A stretch of DNA of 5,643 nucleotides from JACMLD01 sp040004415. GTDB taxonomy: Bacteria; Bacteroidota; Bacteroidia; Chitinophagales; Chitinophagaceae. The DNA is taken from assembly GCA_040004415.1 (NCBI GenBank), contig JBDUAY010000389.1:1-5643 (forward strand), read 5' to 3'. Below the pieces are notes generated by a model. It had not been told where the DNA came from. It made no database searches and saw only the letters and a list, made by a program, of their open reading frames with translations. Of the stretch, positions 1 through 5,019 are shown piece by piece. A program made the translations under genes and the position numbers. Numbering within the stretch: position 1 is the first letter of the stretch; each line of letters begins with the position of its first letter.

Positions 1-49
1 GCATTTCAACCAGGTTATCCAAAACCTGCATTCAGAATGTAATTAAGAA

Positions 50-400
50 ATGATGAAACTATTTAATGAAAAAATAGTCAACCGCATAAGAGAAGCACTT
101 GCAGATAGCAGGCAAGTGAAAGAAGTGAAAATGTTTGGGGGAATTTGTTTTATGGTAAACAATAAAATGTGCGTTTGCGCCAGCGGTAATGAAATGATGT
201 GTCGTATTAGTCCTGGTGTGTATGAAGAAGCGTTGGAACGAAATGGTTGCAGGCCGATGATTCATGGTGGACGGCTGATGAAAGGATTTGTGTATGTGGA
301 CGAAGAGTCGATGAAATCAAAAAAGGATTTTCAGTATTGGATAAAGCTGGCACTGGACTTCAATAAAGTTGCAAAACCTTCTGCAAAAAAACGTTCGTGA
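50..400 (+). CDS. TfoX/Sxy N-terminal-domain protein
   Basis: This 116-residue protein is essentially one TfoX N-terminal domain. The family signature is clear: KMFGGICFMVNNKM at residues 28-40 (the Met-Phe-Gly-Gly turn followed by a beta strand), and RPM followed by GRLMKGFVYV at about 68-83. A basic tail (KPSAKKRS) ends the protein. In gamma-proteobacteria the full-length relative Sxy/TfoX coactivates competence genes with CRP. Stand-alone N-terminal domains like this one are common in Bacteroidota, where their role is not established, so no competence function is claimed. Two ATG codons lie in tandem (50 and 53) and either could be the start. No strong ribosome binding site is visible, which is usual for this phylum. 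The frame opens a few bases after possible stop codons of an upstream gene, so it may be the last gene of a transcript entering from the left. Family assignment is firm; the function is not. Confidence 0.88.
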   Translation: MMKLFNEKIVNRIREALADSRQVKEVKMFGGICFMVNNKMCVCASGNEMMCRISPGVYEEALERNGCRPMIHGGRLMKGFVYVDEESMKSKKDFQYWIKLALDFNKVAKPSAKKRS

Positions 401-425
401 AAGATTGTTGGGCTCAATGAGGTAC

Positions 426-590
426 TTACTTCTTACTTGCTTCATCAACGCAAAATCCAGGTATATTAAATAATGCACCTGCTTCGAACGCCATTATATG
501 CAAATCTGCGTTCTCATGTATAAAGTAGAATTTTTTTCCAGGCTTCTTCTGTTGCACGTTGCAGCAAGCAAATAGTTTTTGTACAAGGAC
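426..590 (-). pseudogene. Start-less 3' remnant of an unrecognised gene
   Basis: On the minus strand a 54-codon frame runs between two TAA codons (upstream at 591-593, terminal at 426-428). It has no ATG, GTG or TTG near its beginning except a leading GTA/GTC stretch, and the first Met is residue 33. Its composition looks coding: about residues 21-52 read FYFIHENADLHIMAFEAG and then ALFNIPGFCVDEASKK, with a plausible polar C-terminus. I do not recognise the family. The most economical reading is the surviving 3' end of a gene whose 5' part is lost in the AT-rich bases to its right. It could also be a chance open frame. It converges with the TfoX-domain gene, with 25 bases between the two stops. 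Confidence 0.3.
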
Positions 591-796
591 TTAGGTAAAT
601 ATTTATAATCTATAAAAATGAGTAAACTATAAAAAATATTATTTTAATTTGCTTGAGTAATCAAAAATTCCACTTTAGTTTTATTGTAGTTCTTTTAATG
701 CTAATCAAGAAAGGCTGATCAAAATGGCCAAATGAAGCCTTGACAACTTTTTCGGTTTACATTTCGATACAGCAACTCAATTATATCACTAAGTAT
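591..796. other. AT-rich intergenic stretch, no gene seen
   Basis: These roughly 200 bases lie downstream of the minus-strand aldo/keto reductase and upstream of the start-less remnant. They are very AT-rich, especially about 596-665, and I find no open frame with coding character, RNA gene or clear hairpin-plus-T-run terminator in either orientation. A short GC-containing patch near 722-750 has only imperfect self-complementarity. The stretch is probably decayed sequence left over from whatever gene the 426-590 remnant came from. Confidence 0.5.
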
Positions 797-1690
797 TTAC
801 AGTTCTCCTTTCGATGCAGCATATAGTTCATACCAATCCTGCCGGTCGAGGTCTATCGTAAAAGCGTTTACAATATTCCTGATGCGTTGTTCATTGGTAG
901 TACCAATCAGTGGTAATGCGCCAAACTTAACCAGCCAGGCAACAGCAATAGATTCAATATCTGCATCATATTTTTTTGCGATTTCAATTAATTTTCTGCG
1001 TACCCTGATGGCGTCTTCATCTGTACCGGTAGCAATTCTGCCGCCCGCGAGCGGAGCAGAGGCCAGCGGGCGCATGTAGCGTTGTTTAATATAATCGACC
1101 TGGCCGTTGTCTAAAGCAGATGTATTGAGCAGGTTAAGTTCGATATGATTGGTTACAATGGGTACCCGTAAATAAGAAGCCAGCAACTGGTGCTGAAAAA
1201 CCGAAAAATTAGTAACGCCAATATTTTTTACTTTACCAGAATCTTTTAGCTGCGATAATGTTAAGGCTGTTTCTTCGAGGCTGGAAAGCGGATCAAGATG
1301 GTCCAGCAGGAAAATATCAATATAGTCTGTCTTCAATTTCCGCAAAGAATTATCAACGCTGGCCAGGATGTGCTCCCTCGAAGTATCATAGTGTTTTACG
1401 CGAATGCCCGGCTGCCCTGCGTTTGGCAACCGTAAACCACATTTCGTAAACAAAACAATGTCTTCCCGTTTAAAAGATTTGGCACTTATAAGATTGCCAA
1501 ATATTTCTTCACATTGGTAAGAGCCATAAATATCTGCATGATCAAATGTGTTGATGCCCAGCTCCAGGCAGAGGTTGACAATCTTTTCCATCGAAGCCTG
1601 TGTGTTGGGTGCTTCCGTCGTCCACCTGTAAAAGCCATAAATAGCCGGCGAAACTTTTGGTCCGGAATCGCTCAAATAGATCTTTTGCAT
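797..1690 (-). CDS. Aldo/keto reductase, YdhF-like NAD(P)H-dependent oxidoreductase
   Basis: This is a complete 297-residue cytosolic aldo/keto reductase, the usual length for E. coli YdhF-type members (about 298). The family uses NAD(P)H to reduce carbonyl compounds in a TIM barrel. The catalytic tetrad is visible: Asp50 and Tyr55 in FDHADIYGSYQCEE, Lys83 in LFTKCGLR, and His131 in FLLDHLDPL. The FDHADIYG..YQCE string is the hallmark of the YdhF subgroup. Other family features are GKVKNIGVTNFS at about 152-163 and the cofactor-phosphate-binding region LPLIGTTNEQRI at about 259-270. The C-terminus ends in KGEL. The physiological substrate cannot be told from sequence. The gene stands alone and is transcribed away from the palindrome-controlled unit on its right. 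Nested inverted repeats sit just upstream of its ATG. No good Shine-Dalgarno sequence is seen. All key residues are present, so it is probably active. Confidence 0.95.
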   Translation of the reverse strand: MQKIYLSDSGPKVSPAIYGFYRWTTEAPNTQASMEKIVNLCLELGINTFDHADIYGSYQCEEIFGNLISAKSFKREDIVLFTKCGLRLPNAGQPGIRVKHYDTSREHILASVDNSLRKLKTDYIDIFLLDHLDPLSSLEETALTLSQLKDSGKVKNIGVTNFSVFQHQLLASYLRVPIVTNHIELNLLNTSALDNGQVDYIKQRYMRPLASAPLAGGRIATGTDEDAIRVRRKLIEIAKKYDADIESIAVAWLVKFGALPLIGTTNEQRIRNIVNAFTIDLDRQDWYELYAASKGEL

Positions 1691-1702
1691 CTGCTGTGTT
1701 TT

Positions 1703-1731
1703 GTTTAACCAGGTAAAATTAAACAGGTTAA
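1703..1731. promoter_or_regulatory. Overlapping inverted repeats upstream of the aldo/keto reductase
   Basis: Two interlocked 6-base inverted repeats lie 13-41 bases upstream of the reductase start codon: GTTTAA (1703-1708) with TTAAAC (1719-1724), and TTAACC (1705-1710) with GGTTAA (1726-1731). Their position in the probable 5' untranslated region or core promoter would suit an operator or a weak RNA hairpin. The arms are short and AT-rich, so chance is a real alternative. Confidence 0.25.
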
Positions 1732-1785
1732 TCCTGATAAACAGAAATATTTTGCTTCTTTTTTAGGATACCGGTATTTTATGTT

Positions 1786-1793
1786 TATATTTG
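1786..1793 (+). promoter_or_regulatory. Bacteroidota -7 promoter element (TATATTTG)
   Basis: The octamer TATATTTG matches the Bacteroidota sigma-factor -7 consensus TAnnTTTG exactly. It sits 37 bases before the ATG of the cysteine-rich small ORF, so transcription would start near 1800, inside the adjoining palindrome. I do not see a convincing -33 TTG at the usual spacing, which could mean an activator is needed or simply that the -33 element is weak. Confidence 0.55.
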
Positions 1794-1811
1794 TCTACTA
1801 ATTTAGTAGAC
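1793..1811. promoter_or_regulatory. Perfect 19-base palindrome, probable operator
   Basis: The sequence GTCTACTAATTTAGTAGAC has 9-base arms around a single central base with no mismatch. It abuts and shares its first G with the -7 element, and it would cover the predicted transcription start. That is where a dimeric repressor would block initiation. Size and symmetry are compatible with a winged-helix dimer, for example of the Rrf2 class, but the protein cannot be identified from this window and no such regulator gene is present here. The alternative is a short RNA hairpin at the 5' end of the transcript. Confidence 0.55.
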
Positions 1812-1829
1812 TATAAAAAGACATACTTC

Positions 1830-1934
1830 ATGGCACTTCCAATAATTCGAAAATCACAGTTTGCGGCAAAGAATAGCAGGCCCATCCTGTCCGGTGGCTG
1901 CAGTGCTCCTGCGTGTTGTTGTATCTCCTTTTAA
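1830..1934 (+). CDS. Cysteine-rich 34-residue leader peptide (putative)
   Basis: This small ORF begins with ATG 19 bases after the palindrome and encodes 34 residues. The N-terminal half is basic and polar (MALPIIRKSQFAAKNSR). The C-terminal part carries all four cysteines, Cys24 and the run Cys29-Cys30-Cys31 (SGGCSAPACCCISF), only three codons from the TAA. Three consecutive Cys codons next to the stop are unusual and resemble amino-acid-sensing leader peptides: in mycobacteria, short ORFs with polycysteine tracts precede cysteine and sulfur genes and act as attenuators. By analogy, I infer that ribosome stalling here could tune expression of the receptor gene starting 80 bases downstream. 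No strong terminator or antiterminator pair is visible in between, so the mechanism is unknown. The alternatives are a small metal- or redox-binding protein, or a non-translated frame. Confidence 0.5.
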   Translation: MALPIIRKSQFAAKNSRPILSGGCSAPACCCISF

Positions 1935-2014
1935 TAACCAATCTATATAGTCTTTCCTGGTTTGTACTGTTCATAATAATGGTCATTTATTTACCTCCAT
2001 CTAAATAATTAAAC
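1935..2014 (+). other. Leader-to-receptor spacer
   Basis: This 80-base spacer separates the cysteine-rich ORF from the decayed receptor gene. It contains a possible weak stem (AACCA near 1935-1940 pairing with TGGTT near 1960) around the short self-complementary CTATATAG. No T-run follows, so it does not look like a classical intrinsic terminator. An A/T-rich run precedes the receptor ATG, with no Shine-Dalgarno sequence beyond a poor ACCTCC-like patch of the wrong polarity. Confidence 0.3.
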
Positions 2015-2371
2015 ATGAAAAAAATATTTCTAAGCGTGATATTGGTAACACTGCTATCTTTTATTGCCTCAGCACAGGTGAAAACAAGTACCATCAGCGG
2101 AAAGATTACCTCTTTTGAAGAATCGTTGCCGCTGTAAGGTGTCAGCATCCAGGTTAAAGGCAGTGAAAACAATACCGGAACGCATGCAGACGGAACTTTT
2201 AGCCTGCAGGTTTCGCCCGGAAATAAAATATTGTTGGTGAGTTTAGCCGGCTATGAAAAAACAGAAGTTCCTGTTACAAAAAATAAAGAATACGATATTG
2301 TGTTAAAACGCCCCAGCAGCATATTTGATGTGCGGAAAGTTGAAAACAGGAGCAGCTTCAACAATCGTTAA
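2015..2371 (+). pseudogene. SusC/TonB-dependent receptor remnant (CarboxypepD_reg-like domain), in-frame stop
   Basis: Reading from ATG 2015 gives a signal peptide (MKKIFLSVILVTLLSFIASA, probable cleavage near residue 20) and then the start of a carboxypeptidase-regulatory-like domain, TISGKITSFEESLPL. A TAA at 2135-2137 (codon 41) interrupts it. The same frame continues perfectly after the stop: GVSIQVKGSENNTGTHADG, TFSLQV, LLVSLAGYEKTEVPV, and IVLKR at the domain's end, which is the standard fold preceding the plug of SusC-like receptors. A second stop follows at 2369-2371, after about 20 residues that no longer resemble a receptor. The TonB box, plug and beta-barrel (normally 800 or more residues) are absent. 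The gene is therefore doubly broken: a point nonsense mutation (for example from CAA or GAA) and a 3' truncation. It sits behind the palindrome and cysteine-rich leader, which were probably its control region. Family assignment rests on the domain order. Confidence 0.8.
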
Positions 2372-2427
2372 TAGTCCGTTATTCAACATTAAACAACTCC
2401 TAAATCAGGCAATGGGTAGAACATTTC

Positions 2428-2442
2428 ACAATGTTATATTGT
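2428..2442. promoter_or_regulatory. Short inverted repeat ACAAT-N5-ATTGT
   Basis: ACAAT and ATTGT flank five bases, 35-49 bases before the ATG of the 86-residue protein. The overlapping TATATTGT is a near match to the Bacteroidota -7 element, so this is probably the promoter region. A similar pair (TTTACAAT and ATTGTAAA) precedes the next gene, which may mean shared control, although the motif is short and AT-rich. Confidence 0.25.
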
Positions 2443-2476
2443 AAAGTCTGCATTGCATACACAAACAATCAATACT

Positions 2477-2737
2477 ATGTCAAAGTTTATAGCTAGAATA
2501 CAGTTACATAAAGCAGGGGAAACAGATTATGAAACCTTAAACAGGGAAATAGAAAAAGAACCGTCTGTTCAAAAAAGAAGAAATTTATTTGTTACAGCAG
2601 ATAAGTTTAAAAAAGGCGAGTATAATTATCGTGGTGATATCAGCTTTAGTGATGTGGCAAACGCGGTGTACAAGGCCGTTAAAAAGACTGGTCGCGATTA
2701 CTCGTTTACTATCATGAAAAACAAAGCCAGTATATAA
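2477..2737 (+). CDS. Small conserved-looking protein, possible ferredoxin-like fold
   Basis: This is an 86-residue cytosolic protein. ATG 2477 is preferred over the in-frame TTG at 2453, because the extra eight residues look non-coding and MSKFIARIQLH is a good first strand. The pattern suggests beta-alpha-beta-beta-alpha-beta: strand KFIARIQLH, helix DYETLNREIEKE, strand NLFVTADKFKKGEYNYRGD, helix SFSDVANAVYKAVKKTG, strand DYSFTIMKN. That order is a ferredoxin-like fold, and the opening 'strand, His, DYE.L...' resembles the DUF2622/GhoS group of small proteins, whose E. coli member is an endoribonuclease antitoxin. That link is only a resemblance. No GhoT-like membrane toxin is adjacent, so a toxin-antitoxin role is not supported. 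It lies 105 bases after the receptor remnant and 106 before the rhodanese gene and probably has its own promoter. Confidence 0.75.
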   Translation: MSKFIARIQLHKAGETDYETLNREIEKEPSVQKRRNLFVTADKFKKGEYNYRGDISFSDVANAVYKAVKKTGRDYSFTIMKNKASI

Positions 2738-2809
2738 CAGGCAGGCACCTCATCAATCCATAATATTTTCACCGCTGAAATGATCATGTTCTTGCAGTAA
2801 TGCAGTAGC

Positions 2810-2835
2810 TTTACAATCTCATTGATAATTGTAAA
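2810..2835. promoter_or_regulatory. 8-base inverted repeat before the rhodanese gene
   Basis: TTTACAAT (2810-2817) and ATTGTAAA (2828-2835) are exact inverted copies separated by 10 bases. The right arm runs into an A-rich ribosome-binding region only eight bases before the rhodanese ATG. In RNA the stem could partly occlude the start; in DNA it could be an operator. On the plus strand it is followed by A and not T, so it is not a terminator for the upstream gene. Confidence 0.35.
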
Positions 2836-2843
2836 AAAAAGGT

Positions 2844-3227
2844 ATGAAAATATTTATTGGTATAGTATTGATGATGCTTTTTACGAAAGGCATGATTGCG
2901 CAGCATAAAGTGGTATTGCCGGTAAATGAGTTTGAAACAGCCATACAAGCTAAAAATGTTCAGGTATTAGATGTGCGCACTGCGCAAGAGTATAAAACAG
3001 GGTTTATTAAAGGCGCTGTTAATGCGGATTGGCAAAATGAAATGCAGTTTGCAGAAAAAGTAAAGAATCTTGATAAAAAGGCGCCGGTATATGTTTATTG
3101 TTTAAGCGGTGTGCGCAGTGGAAAAGCGGCAGATTGGCTGGCTGCAAATGGGTTTACAGAAATTATTAACCTGGATGGCGGCATAAAAGCATGGAAAGCG
3201 GCCGATAAGAAATTGGAGACCAATTAA
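2844..3227 (+). CDS. Exported single-domain rhodanese (sulfurtransferase)
   Basis: This 127-residue protein has an N-terminal signal peptide (MKIFIGIVLMMLFTKGMIA, probable cleavage after Ala19) followed by one complete rhodanese domain. Family landmarks are VLDVRTAQEYKTGFIKGAVNAD at about 41-62 (CH2A-type motif with Asp43 and Arg45), the active-site loop CLSGVR at 86-91 with catalytic Cys86 and the following Ser92, and NLDGGIKAWKAA at 109-120. Rhodaneses move a sulfane sulfur through a persulfide on this cysteine. The export signal places it in the periplasm, like E. coli PspE. All key residues are present, so it should be active; acceptor and donor are unknown. It reads in the same direction as the LysE-type gene 48 bases downstream and may share a transcript with it. 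An inverted repeat precedes it. The sulfur theme it shares with the cysteine-rich ORF about 0.9 kb upstream may be coincidence. Confidence 0.93.
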   Translation: MKIFIGIVLMMLFTKGMIAQHKVVLPVNEFETAIQAKNVQVLDVRTAQEYKTGFIKGAVNADWQNEMQFAEKVKNLDKKAPVYVYCLSGVRSGKAADWLAANGFTEIINLDGGIKAWKAADKKLETN

Positions 3228-3275
3228 TTTAATGTACGATTGCAATTCTCTCAATAAGCCAGGTAAAACAGACAA

Positions 3276-3887
3276 GTGAATTTCTTCTTCTCCTTCTTTT
3301 TTAGTTTCACCGGTTCACTTACACCCGGTACAATAAATTTAAGTGCTGTTCAACTGGGGCTTGATAAAAAACCACAAATAGCGTGGCGGCTTGCACTGGC
3401 AGCAGCTATAGTGGAATATATGTATGCGTGGATGGCTGTGAAATTTGAAGCGTACATTACGTCTGCACCACTTGTAATAAAAAATTTTCAACTGATAGCT
3501 GCTGCTGTTATGTTCACGCTTGGTGTGCTTACTTTGATAGCTGCTAACAAGCCTTCTTCATTCACAGAACGATTTCATAACAGCGGATTCCGCCGGGGAC
3601 TGGCACTTGGTATTCTCAATCCCCTGGCGATGCCATTCTGGATTGGTGTAACCGCGTATCTCAAAAGCCAGCACTGGATTGATTTATCGACCAATTTTAA
3701 ACTGCTAAGTTATCTCCTGGGTGTTTCGTCAGGTGTCTTTACATTGCTTGTGCTGGCAGCATATCTTGCCAGTAAACTCATTTCGGTTATACAACATAAG
3801 ACCGGGCTGCTAAAAAAGATTCCTGCGTATATTATGTTAACCCTTGCTGCATTTGCGCTGGCAAAATATTTTCTTTATAAAAATTGA
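3276..3887 (+). CDS. LysE/RhtB-family inner-membrane exporter
   Basis: This 203-residue, very hydrophobic protein matches the LysE/RhtB translocator family in length (about 190-210) and layout. Family members export amino acids and related small metabolites out of the cytoplasm. The N-terminus reads FFFSFFFSFTGSLTPGTINL, in which the family's PGP/PGxxNL motif appears as Pro17-Gly18-Thr-Ile-Asn21. A later conserved block is FRRGLALGILNPLAMPFW at about 105-122, including Asn115-Pro116. Five or six membrane segments are predicted at about 5-27, 38-58, 70-90, 108-128, 145-167 and 184-200. The start must be GTG at 3276 or an internal codon, because an in-frame TAA lies 12 bases upstream and the opening hydrophobic segment is needed. 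It lies 48 bases after the rhodanese gene and converges with the DUF502 gene. The substrate cannot be inferred. Confidence 0.88.
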   Translation: MNFFFSFFFSFTGSLTPGTINLSAVQLGLDKKPQIAWRLALAAAIVEYMYAWMAVKFEAYITSAPLVIKNFQLIAAAVMFTLGVLTLIAANKPSSFTERFHNSGFRRGLALGILNPLAMPFWIGVTAYLKSQHWIDLSTNFKLLSYLLGVSSGVFTLLVLAAYLASKLISVIQHKTGLLKKIPAYIMLTLAAFALAKYFLYKN

Positions 3888-3936
3888 AAGAGGAGCAACG
3901 ATAAGCATGAATGGTAACTGTAAAGAAATTAACTGA

Positions 3937-4530
3937 TTATTTGGTGTTGTAGTATTTGCCCATGCCTTTTCCTGATTTGTTCATAACATCATCCATTTCA
4001 TTTAAAGGCATATCAAGCACCGTAATTAATTTTTTTGCAACAATTTGTACGGTACCGCCGCCAGTAAGCGATGCATGCGGAAAATACACCGTACAGGTAT
4101 CATTGCTGTGTTCTTCAATCTGTACGCCGAGTTGTTGCGATTCCGCCCACTGCACCAATACGGGCTTGCCTTCGCCATGTTTAATGTGCAGCTTTTCTTC
4201 CATCATTGTTTTGTACAATTCATAGCCAGGCACCATGCCCAGCACGCGATTTTCAAGCCAATCATTAAATTTTCTGAGGAAGGTAAAATGGATAAGAATA
4301 CCAGTTATAAAAATAATTGCAACGATGCCAATGATGACCAGCAGCAATAAAAAAAGAGGTCCACCCATTTTTTTAACTGTCTCATTTTTCTGCATGCCGC
4401 CAAATAGTGAGACCATCCCGCTGATGGCACCTGAGAATATCCATGCAAGTGCCACTACTGGTACCAGGAAAATAATCCCGTTGATAAAGGTTTGCCGGAT
4501 AAAATTTGTTGTTTTATTTACTGTGTTCAT
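3937..4530 (-). CDS. DUF502-family membrane protein
   Basis: From ATG 4530 this is a 197-residue protein of the DUF502 family. Two long membrane segments lie at about 17-40 (NGIIFLVPVVALAW...) and 58-82 (PLFLLLLVIIGIVAIIFITG). The cytosolic or periplasmic C-terminal half includes the family block MVPGYELYKTMMEE at about 99-112 and VYFPHASLTGGGTVQIV at about 148-164, which corresponds to the usual 'P....G....V' motif. The function of the family is not established; it is a widespread inner-membrane protein. The frame is open back to an ATG at 4626, but the first 32 residues of that form do not resemble the family, and MNTVNKTTNFIRQTFINGIIFLVP is a natural start. The reading direction is the same as the AraC pseudogene and ureohydrolase to the right, but 140 bases separate it from them, so it probably has its own promoter. 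Confidence 0.87.
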   Translation of the reverse strand: MNTVNKTTNFIRQTFINGIIFLVPVVALAWIFSGAISGMVSLFGGMQKNETVKKMGGPLFLLLLVIIGIVAIIFITGILIHFTFLRKFNDWLENRVLGMVPGYELYKTMMEEKLHIKHGEGKPVLVQWAESQQLGVQIEEHSNDTCTVYFPHASLTGGGTVQIVAKKLITVLDMPLNEMDDVMNKSGKGMGKYYNTK

Positions 4531-4670
4531 GACCGGCTTTTTATAATCTGCAATTATAAGCGAAAGGTATGACAAGATCGGGTTCATACAAATTTGCATG
4601 TTTGGCAGTGTATGCTGCCAATACATATTGCAAATCTTTATCCCACGGGTGCAACAAAATAATAAATATT

Positions 4671-4990
4671 TTACGCAATAGCCATATGATCTCCAACAGC
4701 TATCATTTTTTTTCCAATACGCTCAAAGCCGCAAGCGTAACAGGCTTCAGTTACCGGGATAGCTGATTGCAGTAATATTTCAGCTTTTTCAAGACAAACC
4801 CGCGTTAAATATTGATGTGGCGTTAGCTGGTATATTTTTTGAAACCTCTTATAAAATGAAACCGGGAAAAATATGCTTCACCTGCAATGGAGTGGAGGTG
4901 GATGGGTTCGTTAAAATGGTCGTCAATAAAAATTTTTACTTGCACCAGGCGACGGTAAAAATATATTTCCGGATAAATAGATTCACTCAT
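4671..4990 (-). pseudogene. AraC-type DNA-binding protein, frameshifted and C-terminally truncated
   Basis: On the minus strand ATG 4990 opens MSESIYPEIYFYRRLVQ, then VKIFIDDHFNEPIHLHSIA, GEAYFSRFHFIRGFKK, a typical first helix-turn-helix of an AraC C-terminal domain. Translation then hits TAA at 4823-4825. A one-base shift at the six-base homopolymer 4835-4840 (six T on the plus strand; seven would restore the frame) recovers the expected continuation IYQLTPHQYLTRVCLEKA, then EILLQSAIPVTEACYACGFE. The repaired product would be 106 residues, ending at TAA 4671-4673. The second helix-turn-helix is incomplete: after GFE the family's S.GSFS..FK recognition helix is replaced by RIGKKMIAVGDHMAIA. 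The usual Arg in RVRLEKA is also Cys66. This small, effector-domain-free AraC type is typical of Bacteroidota. It starts 29 bases after the ureohydrolase stop, as if cotranscribed. Two independent lesions make it very probably non-functional. Confidence 0.8.
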
Positions 4991-5019
4991 AACAATCTTG
5001 TATAAAAATCAAGCTGTTC

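Noticed and set aside
1..46. Possible C-terminal ends of an upstream plus-strand gene (one frame stops at 40-42, another at 44-46).
   Set aside because: Both frames give plausible but very short tails (13 and 14 residues) with no recognisable motif, so neither the frame nor the gene can be chosen.
3888..3936. Bidirectional terminator between the convergent LysE-type and DUF502 genes.
   Set aside because: No hairpin with a T-run is visible in either direction in these 49 bases.
4531..4626. A 32-residue N-terminal extension of the DUF502 protein.
   Set aside because: The extra residues do not resemble the family, and the internal ATG at 4530 gives a typical N-terminus before the first membrane segment.
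4569..5005. Plus-strand open frames across the right intergenic region.
   Set aside because: They lie opposite the AraC remnant, whose minus-strand reading gives clear family motifs; the plus-strand translations have no recognisable features.
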